DNA of 64,000 nt from contig NZ_JACJQJ010000008.1 in the NCBI RefSeq assembly GCF_014696615.1, forward strand, positions 124,001-188,000, written 5' to 3'. Origin of the DNA: Nostoc linckia FACHB-104. Lineage in GTDB: Bacteria > Cyanobacteriota > Cyanobacteriia > Cyanobacteriales > Nostocaceae. Of the stretch, positions 55,395 through 64,000 are shown piece after piece. How positions within the stretch are numbered: the stretch's first letter is position 1; each line of letters begins with the position of its first letter. The notes under the pieces were generated by a model. It was not told the origin of the DNA, did not search any database, and saw nothing but the letters and a program-made list of their open reading frames with translations. The translations under genes were made by a program, and so were the position numbers.

Positions 55395-55436
55395 TAGCCA
55401 GCAATTGCTACTTTATTAATAGCAAGTTACTGGCTA
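55395..55436 (-). terminator. Hairpin between peptide and exporter genes
   Basis: TAGCCAG...CTGGCTA with an inner TTGCTA...TAGCAA, a two-part stem in AT-rich DNA, about 70 bp upstream of the exporter start codon. Confidence 0.5.
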
Positions 55437-55484
55437 GTGTAAATATTTACCTGAAAATATTTACCGTAACGTTATCTCATCTAT

Positions 55485-55520
55485 TTATCTATAATTTATC
55501 ACAAAATAAATTATAGATAA
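55485..55520 (-). terminator. 15-bp AT-rich inverted repeat
   Basis: TTATCTATAATTTAT pairs perfectly with ATAAATTATAGATAA, loop of six. It lies about 100 bp after the precursor gene and could stop or slow most transcription before the exporter gene. Confidence 0.6.
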
Positions 55521-55618
55521 GATAACTGGTAATCTAGGTAAATCTATTTGCCAAATTCCCGCATAAGCCGCAAGCTCATCAAACAAAAAAGCAAATTACA
55601 AAAATTGATGTGGCTGAA

Positions 55619-55894
55619 TTATGGTTTAATAATGCTAGCTATGATTGCGTCTATGTCCAATCCGGGGAAGAACTTATTAATAGCACCATTTTTTGTTGCT
55701 ACATTAGTCACAATATCTATAGTTTTTGCTAAATCAAAGTTCTTATTGCTCTCATAGATTTTAGTGACTCTAGATACAACTAGCTCAACAATACTAGCTT
55801 CTGTTGGTGCTGCTCCTCCTGTAATTACTTCGCCTTGGATATCAGTAATTTCTTCCCAAGCTTGATTGTTGAGAGCTACTTCTTGATTGAACAT
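55619..55894 (-). CDS. Double-glycine precursor peptide next to exporters
   Basis: 91 residues from the ATG at 55894, with a good GAGGGGA ribosome site; an upstream frame to 55957 is a hydrophobic artefact. Leader MFNQEVALNNQAWEEITDIQ-GEVITGG (27 residues) ends in a double-glycine site. The 64-residue core starts AAPTEASIVELVV, is helical, with no cysteine and few Ser/Thr runs, and ends IIKP, so an unmodified class II-type bacteriocin or signalling peptide is more likely than a lanthipeptide. It sits between a C39 exporter and a HlyD gene. Function unproved. Confidence 0.8.
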   Translation of the reverse strand: MFNQEVALNNQAWEEITDIQGEVITGGAAPTEASIVELVVSRVTKIYESNKNFDLAKTIDIVTNVATKNGAINKFFPGLDIDAIIASIIKP

Positions 55895-56226
55895 TTTTAT
55901 TCCCCTCTGCAAAGAAAACCAAACAAGACAAAATACGCAGAAATAACGAAAAAGCACAAATATTGTAGATTTTTGTGCATTTTTCGCTATCTCATGAATC
56001 GTGTCATAAAGAATTAAATTTATTATTCTGCACTGTGCAACTTAATATTCTGTCTACAAATACTATATTTTTTTATAGCAAATATGCTCAATATGTAATT
56101 TTAAATTAGGATATATTTTTGATGATTGTAATAACCTGATTTTAACTACCTCTATTTATTTTTTACTAAAAAATGAAAGATTAGTGTACAAAATAAGTTT
56201 AGAAAAATTTCATATTTAAAATAATA
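55895..56226. promoter_or_regulatory. Divergent promoter region of precursor and HlyD genes
   Basis: About 330 bp, very AT-rich, between divergent genes of the export locus. No reading frame recognised. Confidence 0.5.
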
Positions 56227-57744
56227 ATGCACAAATCAAATGCAGATTTTATACATCAACCAAAAATTGAAGAAGTGACTAATTTAGACCTTCTTCACTC
56301 GGCTAATCCAAATGAATTTTTACCTCCTATTAGTCGCTGGGCATCTATTGGAGGAATTGTTTTACTCGGCATATTTGGCACAACTATGATGTTGAGCAGT
56401 ATTCTGAAATACAAGGTCATCATCAAAGCTCCGGCTACTGTGCGTCCGACTGGGGAATTACGCTTAGTACAAGCAGCAACAGAAGGAACAGTTAAACGTA
56501 TTTTTGTAAAGGAAAATCAGGTAGTTAAACAAGGAGATATCATTGCTCATATTGATGATTCGCGTTTGAAGACGCAAAAGAGTCAACTGCAAACTAATAT
56601 TCAGCAAGCTTCACTGCAACTATCTCAAGTCAATTTACAAATTCGTGAGTTAGACGAGCAAATAGACGCAGAAGGCGATCGCACTAACCGCACGATAGCC
56701 GCAGCGAAAGCTGAACTCAACCGCAGTCAACGGGATATCCAAGATAAGCAAATCACCTCTATTGCCCAAGTCACAGAAGCTGAAGCCAATTTCAGACAAG
56801 CACAGAAGGAATTACAGAGAAATCAGGCGCAGTTAAAATCGGCACAGGCGAATTTAAAATCTAGTGAGGTGGCTGTCAAGGCTGCAAAAGCCAAGCGAGA
56901 TAGATATCAGCCTTTAATCAAAGTCGGCTCAATTTCTCAGGATCAATTTCAAGAAGTACAACTAGCACTTGAACAGCAAGAACAGCTTGTAGCCTCGCAA
57001 AAAGCCAATGTTGAAGAACATTTGGCAGTAATTAAACAACAGCAACAGGCGATCGCCGCAGCTGCAGCCAGAGTACAAGCTGCCAATTCTGCCCTCAATC
57101 CTAATGAGGCGAACGTGGCAATATCTCAAGAGAAAATTGCCGCCGAAAGTGCGACAGGTAAAGTTAGCATTGCAAAATTAAACCAAGAGCGATCGCAGTT
57201 GCTTCAGCAGAAAATTGAAATTTACAAGCAACTCAGCCGCGATCGCCAAGAACTGCGACAAGTTGAGCGAGAAATTGCCAATACTGTGATTCGCGCTTCC
57301 GCATCAGGCATTATCCAACAACTCAATCTGCGTAATACTTCCCAAGTATTACATCCGGGCGATATGGTTGCTCAAATTGCCCCCAGTGATTCACCATTAA
57401 TTATTAAGGCACTGGTAGCATCTGGAGATATTAGTAAAGTAGAAACAGGTCAAAGCGTACAACTGCGAGTTTCTAGTTGTTCCTATGCCGATTATGGCAC
57501 CCTCAAAGGTAAAGTCAGCGCCATTTCGCCAGATGCAATTACCCCTGAAGATAAATCCGATCATCCTGTTGCAAAAAGCGCCATCTATGAAGTAACTATT
57601 CAACCAGATAGCATGGTGTTAACTGCGGGAATTCGCCACTGTGCCATCAAATCGGGCATGGAAGCTAGAGCAGATATTATTTCCTCCGAAGAAACAGTGT
57701 TACAGTTTCTCCTCAGAAAAGCGAGATTACTGACAGATGTGTAA
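56227..57744 (+). CDS. HlyD-family membrane fusion protein (NHLM-type)
   Basis: 505 residues. A membrane anchor (about 43-64, ASIGGIVLLGIFGTTMM) is followed by a lipoyl-like half (VRPTGELRLVQAATEGTVKRIFVKENQVVKQGDIIAHIDD), a long coiled coil (about 105-370, rich in Q, A and K) and the second lipoyl half plus beta barrel (ASASGIIQQL, DMVAQIAP). Such proteins link inner-membrane ABC exporters to the outer membrane. It faces the two NHLM-type ABC genes tail to tail, 81 bp apart, and is transcribed away from the precursor gene. Confidence 0.9.
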   Translation: MHKSNADFIHQPKIEEVTNLDLLHSANPNEFLPPISRWASIGGIVLLGIFGTTMMLSSILKYKVIIKAPATVRPTGELRLVQAATEGTVKRIFVKENQVVKQGDIIAHIDDSRLKTQKSQLQTNIQQASLQLSQVNLQIRELDEQIDAEGDRTNRTIAAAKAELNRSQRDIQDKQITSIAQVTEAEANFRQAQKELQRNQAQLKSAQANLKSSEVAVKAAKAKRDRYQPLIKVGSISQDQFQEVQLALEQQEQLVASQKANVEEHLAVIKQQQQAIAAAAARVQAANSALNPNEANVAISQEKIAAESATGKVSIAKLNQERSQLLQQKIEIYKQLSRDRQELRQVEREIANTVIRASASGIIQQLNLRNTSQVLHPGDMVAQIAPSDSPLIIKALVASGDISKVETGQSVQLRVSSCSYADYGTLKGKVSAISPDAITPEDKSDHPVAKSAIYEVTIQPDSMVLTAGIRHCAIKSGMEARADIISSEETVLQFLLRKARLLTDV

Positions 57745-57830
57745 ATTGGGCATGGGGCATGGGGCATTGGGCATGGGGCATTGGTAATTTATTCTCCCTC
57801 TGCCCCCTGCTCCCTGCCCCTCTGCCTAAA
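57745..57830. repeat. Heptanucleotide repeats between HlyD and ABC genes
   Basis: GGGCATGGGGCATTG-type units (57748-57787) and CCCTCTGCCCCC-type units to the stop codon of the ABC gene. STRR-type. Confidence 0.85.
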
Positions 57831-60729
57831 TCTGTTGCCGCTTAATCAATTGACCAAACAATCCTGGTTGCGTGGCGAGTTCGTCAAAATTGCCTTGTTG
57901 TACTAAACGCCCATTTTGCAAAACGTAAATGCGATCGGCGTTGCGGATGGTGCTGAGGCGGTGGGCGACAACGATACGGGTAACGTTCAGCTTTTCTAAG
58001 CTTTCGCTAACAATTGCTTGGGTACGATTATCTAAGGCGCTGGTGGCTTCATCAAATAGCAAAATTCGGGGGCGTAAAGCTAAAGCGCGGGCAATTAATA
58101 ACCTTTGTCGCTGTCCCCCGGAAAGGTTTGTACCACCTTCACTGACTACTGTATGCATCCCCATTGGCATGGCGTTGATATCATCAGCTAAACCTGCCAT
58201 CCTTGCAGCTTCCCAGGCTTCTTCCATTGAAATGACGGCGTTACTGGAAATATTGTCAAAGATGGATGCAGACATTAAGCGGCTGTGTTGCAATACCACG
58301 CCTAACTGACGGCGCACAGCGTTGACATTTAATCCGGCTAGTTCTTGCCCATCATAATAAATACTACCGGATTCTAGATTTTCAAAGCCTAATAACAAAC
58401 GAAATAAAGTAGATTTACCACTTCCAGAAGGGCCGACGAAGGCAATAAATTCTCCGGGTTCTGCCCGCAAGCTAACATCATCCAGGGTAAGGGGGCCATC
58501 AGGGCGATAGCGAAAGATGGCATGGCTAATTTCTACTTTGCCAGATAATCTCCCAGGGTCAGCTTTAGTGGTATCGACTTCTGGGGTCGCTTTGAGGATG
58601 GGTTGGGCGCGTTCCCACAGAGGAAGGGCTTCTAAAACATCCACCACAGTGGTACTTAAGCTAGTTGCACCACTAATAAAGGTGCCAAATGCAGCATTGA
58701 AAGCTAAGAATGTACCTGTAGAAAAACCACCGCCGCTGGCTTGGGACTGTTGCAATAAACTGGTGGCGAAGCCAAAAATGATGGCGGGAGTTAAGGCGGA
58801 GAGAAGATTGTTAATGACGACTAAATTATCGTCAATACTTTGAGATTCTAAGGTTAAATGGAGTTGCTCACGATATTGTTTACCCCAGTAAGCAAATGCT
58901 CTCGATTCCGCACCTACTGTCCGGAATTTGGATACACCATTGATGATTTGTACCATCATCCCAAAGAGTTTGCCTTGCATATTTAACAAGGGGCGGACTT
59001 TGCGGAGTGTGAGAATACCAGTAACAATGGTGACGGTGACATTGACTAAAGCCACCAATACGGCAATCATCGCCAAAGGTGGGCTGTAGTAAAACAGTAA
59101 GCCTAAATTTAAGAGCGAGAAGACGCTAGAAAATAAGGTTTTAAGTAAAGTATTGCTGAGTTTTTGCCTAATCTGGCTAATTACAGAAACCCGGGCGCTT
59201 AAATCCCCGATGGAAAACTGGCGGAAAAATGATGCTTTGAGGTTTAATAATCTATCCCAAATGGCAGCTTGGGTGGAAGTATCGGCAAAGGTTTCTAAGC
59301 GCATCAGCGCAATTCCTTGTGTAAGCTGAAATAGCGTTGCGCCAAAGGTAGTAGCTACTAACCCTAAACCAATTTGGTATAAAAGCGCTCTATCAGCGTC
59401 AGGAATTGCTTGGTCGATGAGAATTGCGGTGGCTTGGGGCGTAACCATACCCAGTAGTGTAGTTGCAATTCCCGCAAATAATATGGTAAATAGTTCTTTA
59501 TAATGCCCTTTTGCTGCGAATTGTATTAGAGAGATGACTTTTAAAGTCTCTGGTAGCGGGCGGTAGAAAGTATATGCAGTGGGCGATAAAGTTTGAGCAA
59601 TTTTGCGATCGCACTTCACCCGTTTTTTTTCTATGGGGTCGATGAGTTCGTAACGGGTATCGGAGACGGGTATAACTGCAACTGGGCGATTATCTCCCAA
59701 TGTATAAGCTAACAAAGGGCCGCTATCTTGATTCCACCAACCATCACGCAGGGTAATGCGCCGGATGCGGATACGGGAAGCGCGGGCGATCGCATCTAAG
59801 GGATCGCGGACTCTTCGCAAATCTTCGGAGTTAGCTGGCGGACGAATGGTAATATCTAAAATCCTTCCCACCGCCCCAGCCGCAAATAATAACGCTTCTT
59901 CGGGAGTCAGGGCGGTTTTTAAAGGAGAAGCCGCAGCTTTTTGACTTTCAAACAGATTCGCAAACTCATCAAGAGTAGTAGCGATCGCTTGATTATTCAG
60001 ATGCGCCCGTTCTTGGAAGCGGACTAATTCGGCTTGGTTATGTTTTTGTTCGAGTTGTTGCAGTCCTTTGAGGACGTAAGTTTGTATTTGCTGTACGCCA
60101 TCGATAAAGGTTTGATTGTCAGTGATATCTGCACTCGCTACTGAGTCAATTTCGACAATCTCCCGTACTTGTAACCAGAGTTGAGAATTTAAGGGAATGC
60201 GCCCCATCTCAGAATTAAATTCTAAGTCTGGAAATCCGAGTAAATTTGCCTGTCCCTGTAATACCTTCACCCAGGCGACAGAGTCATGTGATACTTGAAA
60301 CACTTCATTATCACCCAAAACCGCGCAACCTGGGGTTTTGTTGGGTGTAGGGATAGTTCTAGAAGTAATTTCCGCGACAGCAGAACCTAGATGATTTACC
60401 CAACGTTCCACTGCTGCTGGGAGTTCCGCACCTAAATATTCTGGTGGAACAGGCAAAAGTTCTGCATCACTAAGAGCGATCGCCATGATATGATGCTGCC
60501 CATCAGGTGATGTGGGTTTGGCAGAAAACATCGCTTCACCTGCTTTGACGCTAAATAAATAACGTCTTCTTCCTTTAGCGATGCCATGCTGAACGTTAAT
60601 TGCAAATAGTGCTAGAGAACCAGATTTGACCACCCAAACTTTTTCTGGGTTGTTGAGTAATAGGGGGTCATTACTCTTAAATTCATAGGGTTCTTCAAAA
60701 AAGTCCATCTGATTTTCTTCAGCTAGCAT
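57826..60729 (-). CDS. NHLM-type ABC transporter without peptidase
   Basis: 967 residues. The N-terminal 130 residues resemble a cyclic-nucleotide-binding-like barrel (VWVVKSGSLALFAI), then a long helical region, a transmembrane domain (about 395-700) and an ATPase with GPSGSGKST, LSGGQRQRLLIARAL and ILLFDEATSALD. This domain order is that of the peptidase-free partner of the nitrile-hydratase-leader-microcin (NHLM) exporter family. It lies 220 bp downstream of the peptidase-bearing partner on the same strand. No NHLP or Nif11 precursor was found beside it. Confidence 0.92.
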   Translation of the reverse strand: MLAEENQMDFFEEPYEFKSNDPLLLNNPEKVWVVKSGSLALFAINVQHGIAKGRRRYLFSVKAGEAMFSAKPTSPDGQHHIMAIALSDAELLPVPPEYLGAELPAAVERWVNHLGSAVAEITSRTIPTPNKTPGCAVLGDNEVFQVSHDSVAWVKVLQGQANLLGFPDLEFNSEMGRIPLNSQLWLQVREIVEIDSVASADITDNQTFIDGVQQIQTYVLKGLQQLEQKHNQAELVRFQERAHLNNQAIATTLDEFANLFESQKAAASPLKTALTPEEALLFAAGAVGRILDITIRPPANSEDLRRVRDPLDAIARASRIRIRRITLRDGWWNQDSGPLLAYTLGDNRPVAVIPVSDTRYELIDPIEKKRVKCDRKIAQTLSPTAYTFYRPLPETLKVISLIQFAAKGHYKELFTILFAGIATTLLGMVTPQATAILIDQAIPDADRALLYQIGLGLVATTFGATLFQLTQGIALMRLETFADTSTQAAIWDRLLNLKASFFRQFSIGDLSARVSVISQIRQKLSNTLLKTLFSSVFSLLNLGLLFYYSPPLAMIAVLVALVNVTVTIVTGILTLRKVRPLLNMQGKLFGMMVQIINGVSKFRTVGAESRAFAYWGKQYREQLHLTLESQSIDDNLVVINNLLSALTPAIIFGFATSLLQQSQASGGGFSTGTFLAFNAAFGTFISGATSLSTTVVDVLEALPLWERAQPILKATPEVDTTKADPGRLSGKVEISHAIFRYRPDGPLTLDDVSLRAEPGEFIAFVGPSGSGKSTLFRLLLGFENLESGSIYYDGQELAGLNVNAVRRQLGVVLQHSRLMSASIFDNISSNAVISMEEAWEAARMAGLADDINAMPMGMHTVVSEGGTNLSGGQRQRLLIARALALRPRILLFDEATSALDNRTQAIVSESLEKLNVTRIVVAHRLSTIRNADRIYVLQNGRLVQQGNFDELATQPGLFGQLIKRQQI

Positions 60730-60856
60730 AATTAAATTTATATCAAAATATAGGGATTAGATTTAATTTGAGAAATTATTTGCCTAGGCAGATAACAGAG
60801 AAGAAGAAATAAAAGTTAATGGATTTTTGTTAAACAACAAATATGATTTCACGTAG

Positions 60857-60883
60857 GATGCGTTAGCGATAGCGTAACGCATC
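60857..60883. repeat. Palindrome GATGCGTTA...TAACGCATC between the ABC genes
   Basis: Nine-base arms, 9-base loop. Another copy of the GATGCGTTA family (see 41880 and 63752), in the 222-bp gap between the two NHLM ABC genes. Confidence 0.6.
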
Positions 60884-60951
60884 AGTGCTAAAGCTTTTCG
60901 TGCGTTACTGCTTACTGAGATTTTTTCCAAAATCCAAAATCTAAAATTGCT

Positions 60952-63159
60952 TTAGCTTTCCAAAACACCGCCTTCGCTTTTAATTAATTCTAAATACGGC
61001 CCTTCAACTGCGGCTAATTCATCGTGAGTACCTCGTTGCACAACCTTACCGCGATTGAGAACAATAATTTCATCGCAATCACGAATTGTACTCAAACGGT
61101 GAGCCACAATTATGCAACTACAACCCCGTAATCTCAAATTTTGGTCGATAATTTTTTCTGTTTCTGCATCTAACGCACTTGTCGCTTCATCCATTACTAA
61201 AATTGAGGGATTATTTACTAAAGCGCGGGCGATTTCTAACCTTTGTCTTTGTCCACCACTTAAATTCATTGCGCCTTCTAACAAGTCTGCATTGTAACCA
61301 CCGGGAAGTGACAAAATAATTTCGTGAATTGCAGCATCACGGCAAGCTTGCATCAGGTTACTATCAGGAATAGTGGTATCCCACAACGTCAGGTTCTCGC
61401 GCACAGTTCCAGCGAATAACATAATTTCCTGTTCAATTGTGGCGACGGAATTGACTATTACCTCACGGGGAATATCTTGTTTAAGTTGTCCATCAAAAAG
61501 AATCTCTCCCGCCCAAGGTTGGTAAAGTCCAGATACTAACTTAGCTACTGTCGATTTTCCAGAACCGCTACCACCAACTAAGGCTACACGTTGTCCTGGT
61601 TTGAGGGAAAAGCTAAAGTTTTCAATTAAAGGTGCGGCTGTGCGGTTGTAGCCAAAGGTGATGTTACGCAGTTCTAAATGTCCTTCCAATTTGGGATAAG
61701 GAAGAACAGATGCAGAAGATGGTTTGCTGTCTACTTCTGTGGGGTTAAATAAAACATCATCTAACCGATTTAAATTACCTTCGAGTTCTTGTAATTCACC
61801 GCCTAAAGTTACTAATTGGTTGACTGGTTGCATAAATTGCTGCATCAAGGATTGAAACGCAATCAGCATCCCAATAGTTAGCGCCCCATCCATGACGCGC
61901 AATCCCCCGACGGCGAGTAATAACATGGAGGTAATACCAGATAAAAACCCTGGTAATGTTCCCAAGCCTTGATTAATGCTGTCCATTTCTTGACGCACAT
62001 TAATTGACTTGGCGTAATATCCCGCCCAACGGGTGAAAAAATCGGACTCTAACCCGGAAGCTTTCAAGGTTTCCATACTTTGCAAACCTGCGATCGCTAC
62101 CCCGCTAACTTTACCTGATTCTTGCATCATGCGGATGTTGGTATCTACCCGCAATCTTCCTACCCACTGCAAGGCTACTAAGTTCACGAAAACAAAAGCA
62201 ACGCCAATGGAAGTTAAAATGCGATCGTATTGCCACATGACAATACCGTAGAAAAATACCATCACGGCAGAAATCACTGTTGTTGCCAGTTTACCGGATA
62301 ATAAACTTGCTAATCGGTCATTGAGTTGAATCCGGCTACTAATTTCCCCAGCGAAACGTTGATCGTAAAAGCTTACAGGTAAATGTAGTAAATGCCAAAT
62401 AAATTTACTTGACATTGACATTGATAATTTAATTTTCATCCGCCGCAATAACTGTAATTGCAAGCGGGTTAATAAGCCAGTAATTAATGCTGTAAATAGC
62501 ATTCCAAATATTAAAGGACGTAACCAATCTTCCCGCCCTTGAATTAATATTTGGTCTACAAAAACCTGGGAAAAAGTCGGCATTGCTAACCCAGGAATTA
62601 CTAGGAAAAAACCAGCTAATACACAATAAAGTAAAGAAGCATAAGACCCACGTAACCGGGAAGTTAAAGCTAAAAATAAACTCGGTTTACTTCCTCCCTT
62701 TTTAAACTCTGGGCCGCGTTCAAATACTAAAACAACGCCTGTAAAAGCTGAACTAAACTCATCTAAAGTAATTCTACGTCTTCCCGTTGCTGGGTCATTG
62801 AGAAAAACGTGATTTTTAGTAAACCCTTCAACAACTAAAAAATGATTAAAGTTCCAAAATACAATATAAGGACAGGACATTTGTTGCAGTGCAGCTATGT
62901 CTGTCTTAAAACCTTTAGCTTGTAAGCCGTAACTCCTAGCAGCATTGAGGACATTTGAAGCCTTACTTCCATCCCGCGAAATGCCACAAGCTTGACGTAA
63001 TTCTGCTAGGGGAACAATGCGCCCATAGTAACCTAAAATAATTCCTAAAGCAGCGGCACCACATTCTACTGCTTCCATTTGCAGTAAGGTAGGTGTGCGG
63101 CGAATGGGTTGAAATTTGGGTTTTATTTGTGATAGCTTTTGCCGAACTTGATCAAACAT
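60952..63159 (-). CDS. NHLM-type C39 peptidase ABC exporter
   Basis: 735 residues. The C39 domain (about 20-150) has its catalytic triad: Cys33 in VECGAAALGI, His106 in NFNHFLVV and Asp122 in LNDPATG. Transmembrane helices span about 170-440 and the ATPase carries GGSGSGKST, LSGGQRQRLEIARAL and ILVMDEATSALD. The sequence type is the peptidase-containing member of NHLM bacteriocin exporters, which cut double-glycine (often GA or AG) sites and export the core. It is first of a two-gene unit with 57826-60729. Confidence 0.93.
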   Translation of the reverse strand: MFDQVRQKLSQIKPKFQPIRRTPTLLQMEAVECGAAALGIILGYYGRIVPLAELRQACGISRDGSKASNVLNAARSYGLQAKGFKTDIAALQQMSCPYIVFWNFNHFLVVEGFTKNHVFLNDPATGRRRITLDEFSSAFTGVVLVFERGPEFKKGGSKPSLFLALTSRLRGSYASLLYCVLAGFFLVIPGLAMPTFSQVFVDQILIQGREDWLRPLIFGMLFTALITGLLTRLQLQLLRRMKIKLSMSMSSKFIWHLLHLPVSFYDQRFAGEISSRIQLNDRLASLLSGKLATTVISAVMVFFYGIVMWQYDRILTSIGVAFVFVNLVALQWVGRLRVDTNIRMMQESGKVSGVAIAGLQSMETLKASGLESDFFTRWAGYYAKSINVRQEMDSINQGLGTLPGFLSGITSMLLLAVGGLRVMDGALTIGMLIAFQSLMQQFMQPVNQLVTLGGELQELEGNLNRLDDVLFNPTEVDSKPSSASVLPYPKLEGHLELRNITFGYNRTAAPLIENFSFSLKPGQRVALVGGSGSGKSTVAKLVSGLYQPWAGEILFDGQLKQDIPREVIVNSVATIEQEIMLFAGTVRENLTLWDTTIPDSNLMQACRDAAIHEIILSLPGGYNADLLEGAMNLSGGQRQRLEIARALVNNPSILVMDEATSALDAETEKIIDQNLRLRGCSCIIVAHRLSTIRDCDEIIVLNRGKVVQRGTHDELAAVEGPYLELIKSEGGVLES

Positions 63160-63499
63160 AAGCGTGATAGATAGCTTTCACCATAGAGAGAATCGCTTCT
63201 CAGCCTTCGTTCTTAACTTAATATTTCTAGGGAGAGGTAACTTATGCAGTTTGTGGCGATTTCAGGACTGCTAGGCTGCAAGATCCCGCAAAAGTTAGGA
63301 GAAGTTTTGCGGTAAATGTGAGTTTTACTGTAATTAGCTTTCTTAAACCGCCGAGATAGATACACCGCGGCTACCCCAGAGTACGGAGATAATAACCAAG
63401 ATGAAGATTTAGGGTGTATTATACCGCAGGGTAATACATCATTTAAGGTAATCGGCATTTAAGTTACATGATCGGGGCGGGTGTTGTACAAATACCTCG

Positions 63500-63594
63500 C
63501 GCCCTCATCCCCTAACCCCTTCTCCCTGAGGGAGAAGGGGAACTAAATCTCTTGCTCCCCTCTCCTGCTGGGAGAGGGGCTGGGGGTGAGGGCG
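63500..63594. mobile_element. GC-rich palindromic repeat element
   Basis: Ends CGCCCTCA and TGAGGGCG are exact inverted repeats; inside, CCCCTTCTCCCTGAGGGAGA-type hairpins occur twice. GC content well above its surroundings. A repetitive element of the kind often found many times in cyanobacterial genomes. Confidence 0.65.
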
Positions 63595-63638
63595 AAACCT
63601 TGCAACCAAGCGGGTTTCACGTTAAGTTGACACCACTG

Positions 63639-63729
63639 GGCATCCACAAGATTGTGGTATATCAAATTATCTTACTGATGCCGTGCCCCTACCTACCCAT
63701 CTGTCGCGTTCTTTTTTCAAAATGGTATT
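63639..63729 (-). repeat. Dispersed about 97-bp repeat, inverted copy
   Basis: Complement begins AATACCATTTTGAAAAAAGA and carries CGCGACAGATGGGTAGG and GGGGCACGGCATCAGTAAG, matching 53054-53150 closely in the opposite orientation. Confidence 0.7.
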
Positions 63730-63751
63730 AGTAACGCACCTCCGCATGGAT

Positions 63752-63817
63752 GATGCGTTAGGCGCTAGGATAGTTCTTTCGTGACAAATCATATTGGCAA
63801 CCAGCGCCTAACGCATC
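63752..63817. repeat. Inverted repeat GATGCGTTAGGCGCT...AGCGCCTAACGCATC
   Basis: Exact 15-bp arms separated by 36 bp, a member of the GATGCGTTA palindrome family. Confidence 0.7.
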
Positions 63818-64000
63818 CTACAATGATTTTATTTTTACTTTATAAATAACCTCTAACCGCAGATAAACGCCGATAAAGGAGATTTTTGTTGATCCCCTAA
63901 ATTTAGCTGTGTCAGTCCACTACGTGCTGCCATTTTACGTAATTATCAACCTTACCATTGATGTATTTACAGTAAACTGGGCTTAATTCTCAGTAAAAAT

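Larger units (their letters stand above)
63160..64000. other. Gene-poor right end of the window
   Basis: About 840 bp with no convincing gene, upstream of the exporter gene. It holds three dispersed repeat elements described separately (63500-63594, 63639-63729, 63752-63817). Short frames crossing it have no recognisable sequence. Confidence 0.55.

Noticed and set aside
55548-55757. Plus-strand frame of 69 codons opposite the precursor peptide
   Set aside because: Antisense to the better supported peptide gene with its good ribosome site and GG leader.
63213-63458. 81-codon minus-strand frame upstream of the NHLM exporter
   Set aside because: No family, no ribosome site, composition like the surrounding non-coding DNA, and no double-glycine leader.

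Overview
The window comes from a filamentous, probably heterocystous cyanobacterium (Nostoc/Calothrix/Tolypothrix type). Seen directly: cytochrome b6f genes petB and petD, an RpaA-type response regulator, a cyAbrB regulator, a HetI-like phosphopantetheinyl transferase, sucrose-phosphate synthase, very many copies of the HIP1 palindrome GCGATCGC, and heptanucleotide tandem repeats (STRR type) between most genes. I saw no rRNA, tRNA, CRISPR array, complete insertion sequence or prophage.

Layout. 1-5.3 kb: left-pointing hydrogenase maturation operon (NHL-repeat protein, hypF, hypC, hypD). 5.8-6.8 kb: TPR protein. 7.6-14.3 kb: signalling island with an H-NOX haem sensor, an overlapping hybrid histidine kinase, a REC-PP2C phosphatase, and a convergent STAS antagonist plus anti-sigma kinase; together they suggest a nitric-oxide (or redox) phosphorelay feeding a partner switch. 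14.8-28.3 kb: mixed housekeeping genes (Tat-exported RidA-like protein, DUF72, cNMP-domain kinase, murF, two zinc-ribbon membrane proteins, CLC transporter, cyAbrB, Rrf2, cobD, pyrR, a TPR pseudogene, a glycosyltransferase). 28.6-36.6 kb: second anti-sigma kinase, petB-petD, ctpA, rpaA, a hydrolase, a TspO-like membrane protein and hetI.

37-45 kb is accessory: two short glycine-rich peptides with double-glycine leaders, a large filamentous-haemagglutinin-type secreted protein, a small coiled-coil protein and three tandem von Willebrand A proteins, then comB. 45.9-53 kb: sucrose-phosphate synthase (its stop codon is completed by a MITE-like insertion), a small-element region, an SPFH protein with a 58-residue Arc-like partner, aspartate kinase and a Nudix hydrolase.

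53-63 kb is a peptide-export island: a C39 peptidase ABC transporter, a short double-glycine precursor peptide, a HlyD adaptor, and the two ABC proteins of an NHLM-type bacteriocin exporter (one without and one with a C39 peptidase). With the two glycine-rich peptides 16-26 kb away it probably forms one or two leader-peptide secretion systems. This is the best candidate for an undescribed system.

A second theme is repeat DNA shaping genes: heptanucleotide repeats lie in frame inside hypF and probably inside lysC, supply the start codon of the DUF72 gene and form the end of ctpA. Several families of small inverted-repeat elements are scattered through the intergenic DNA.
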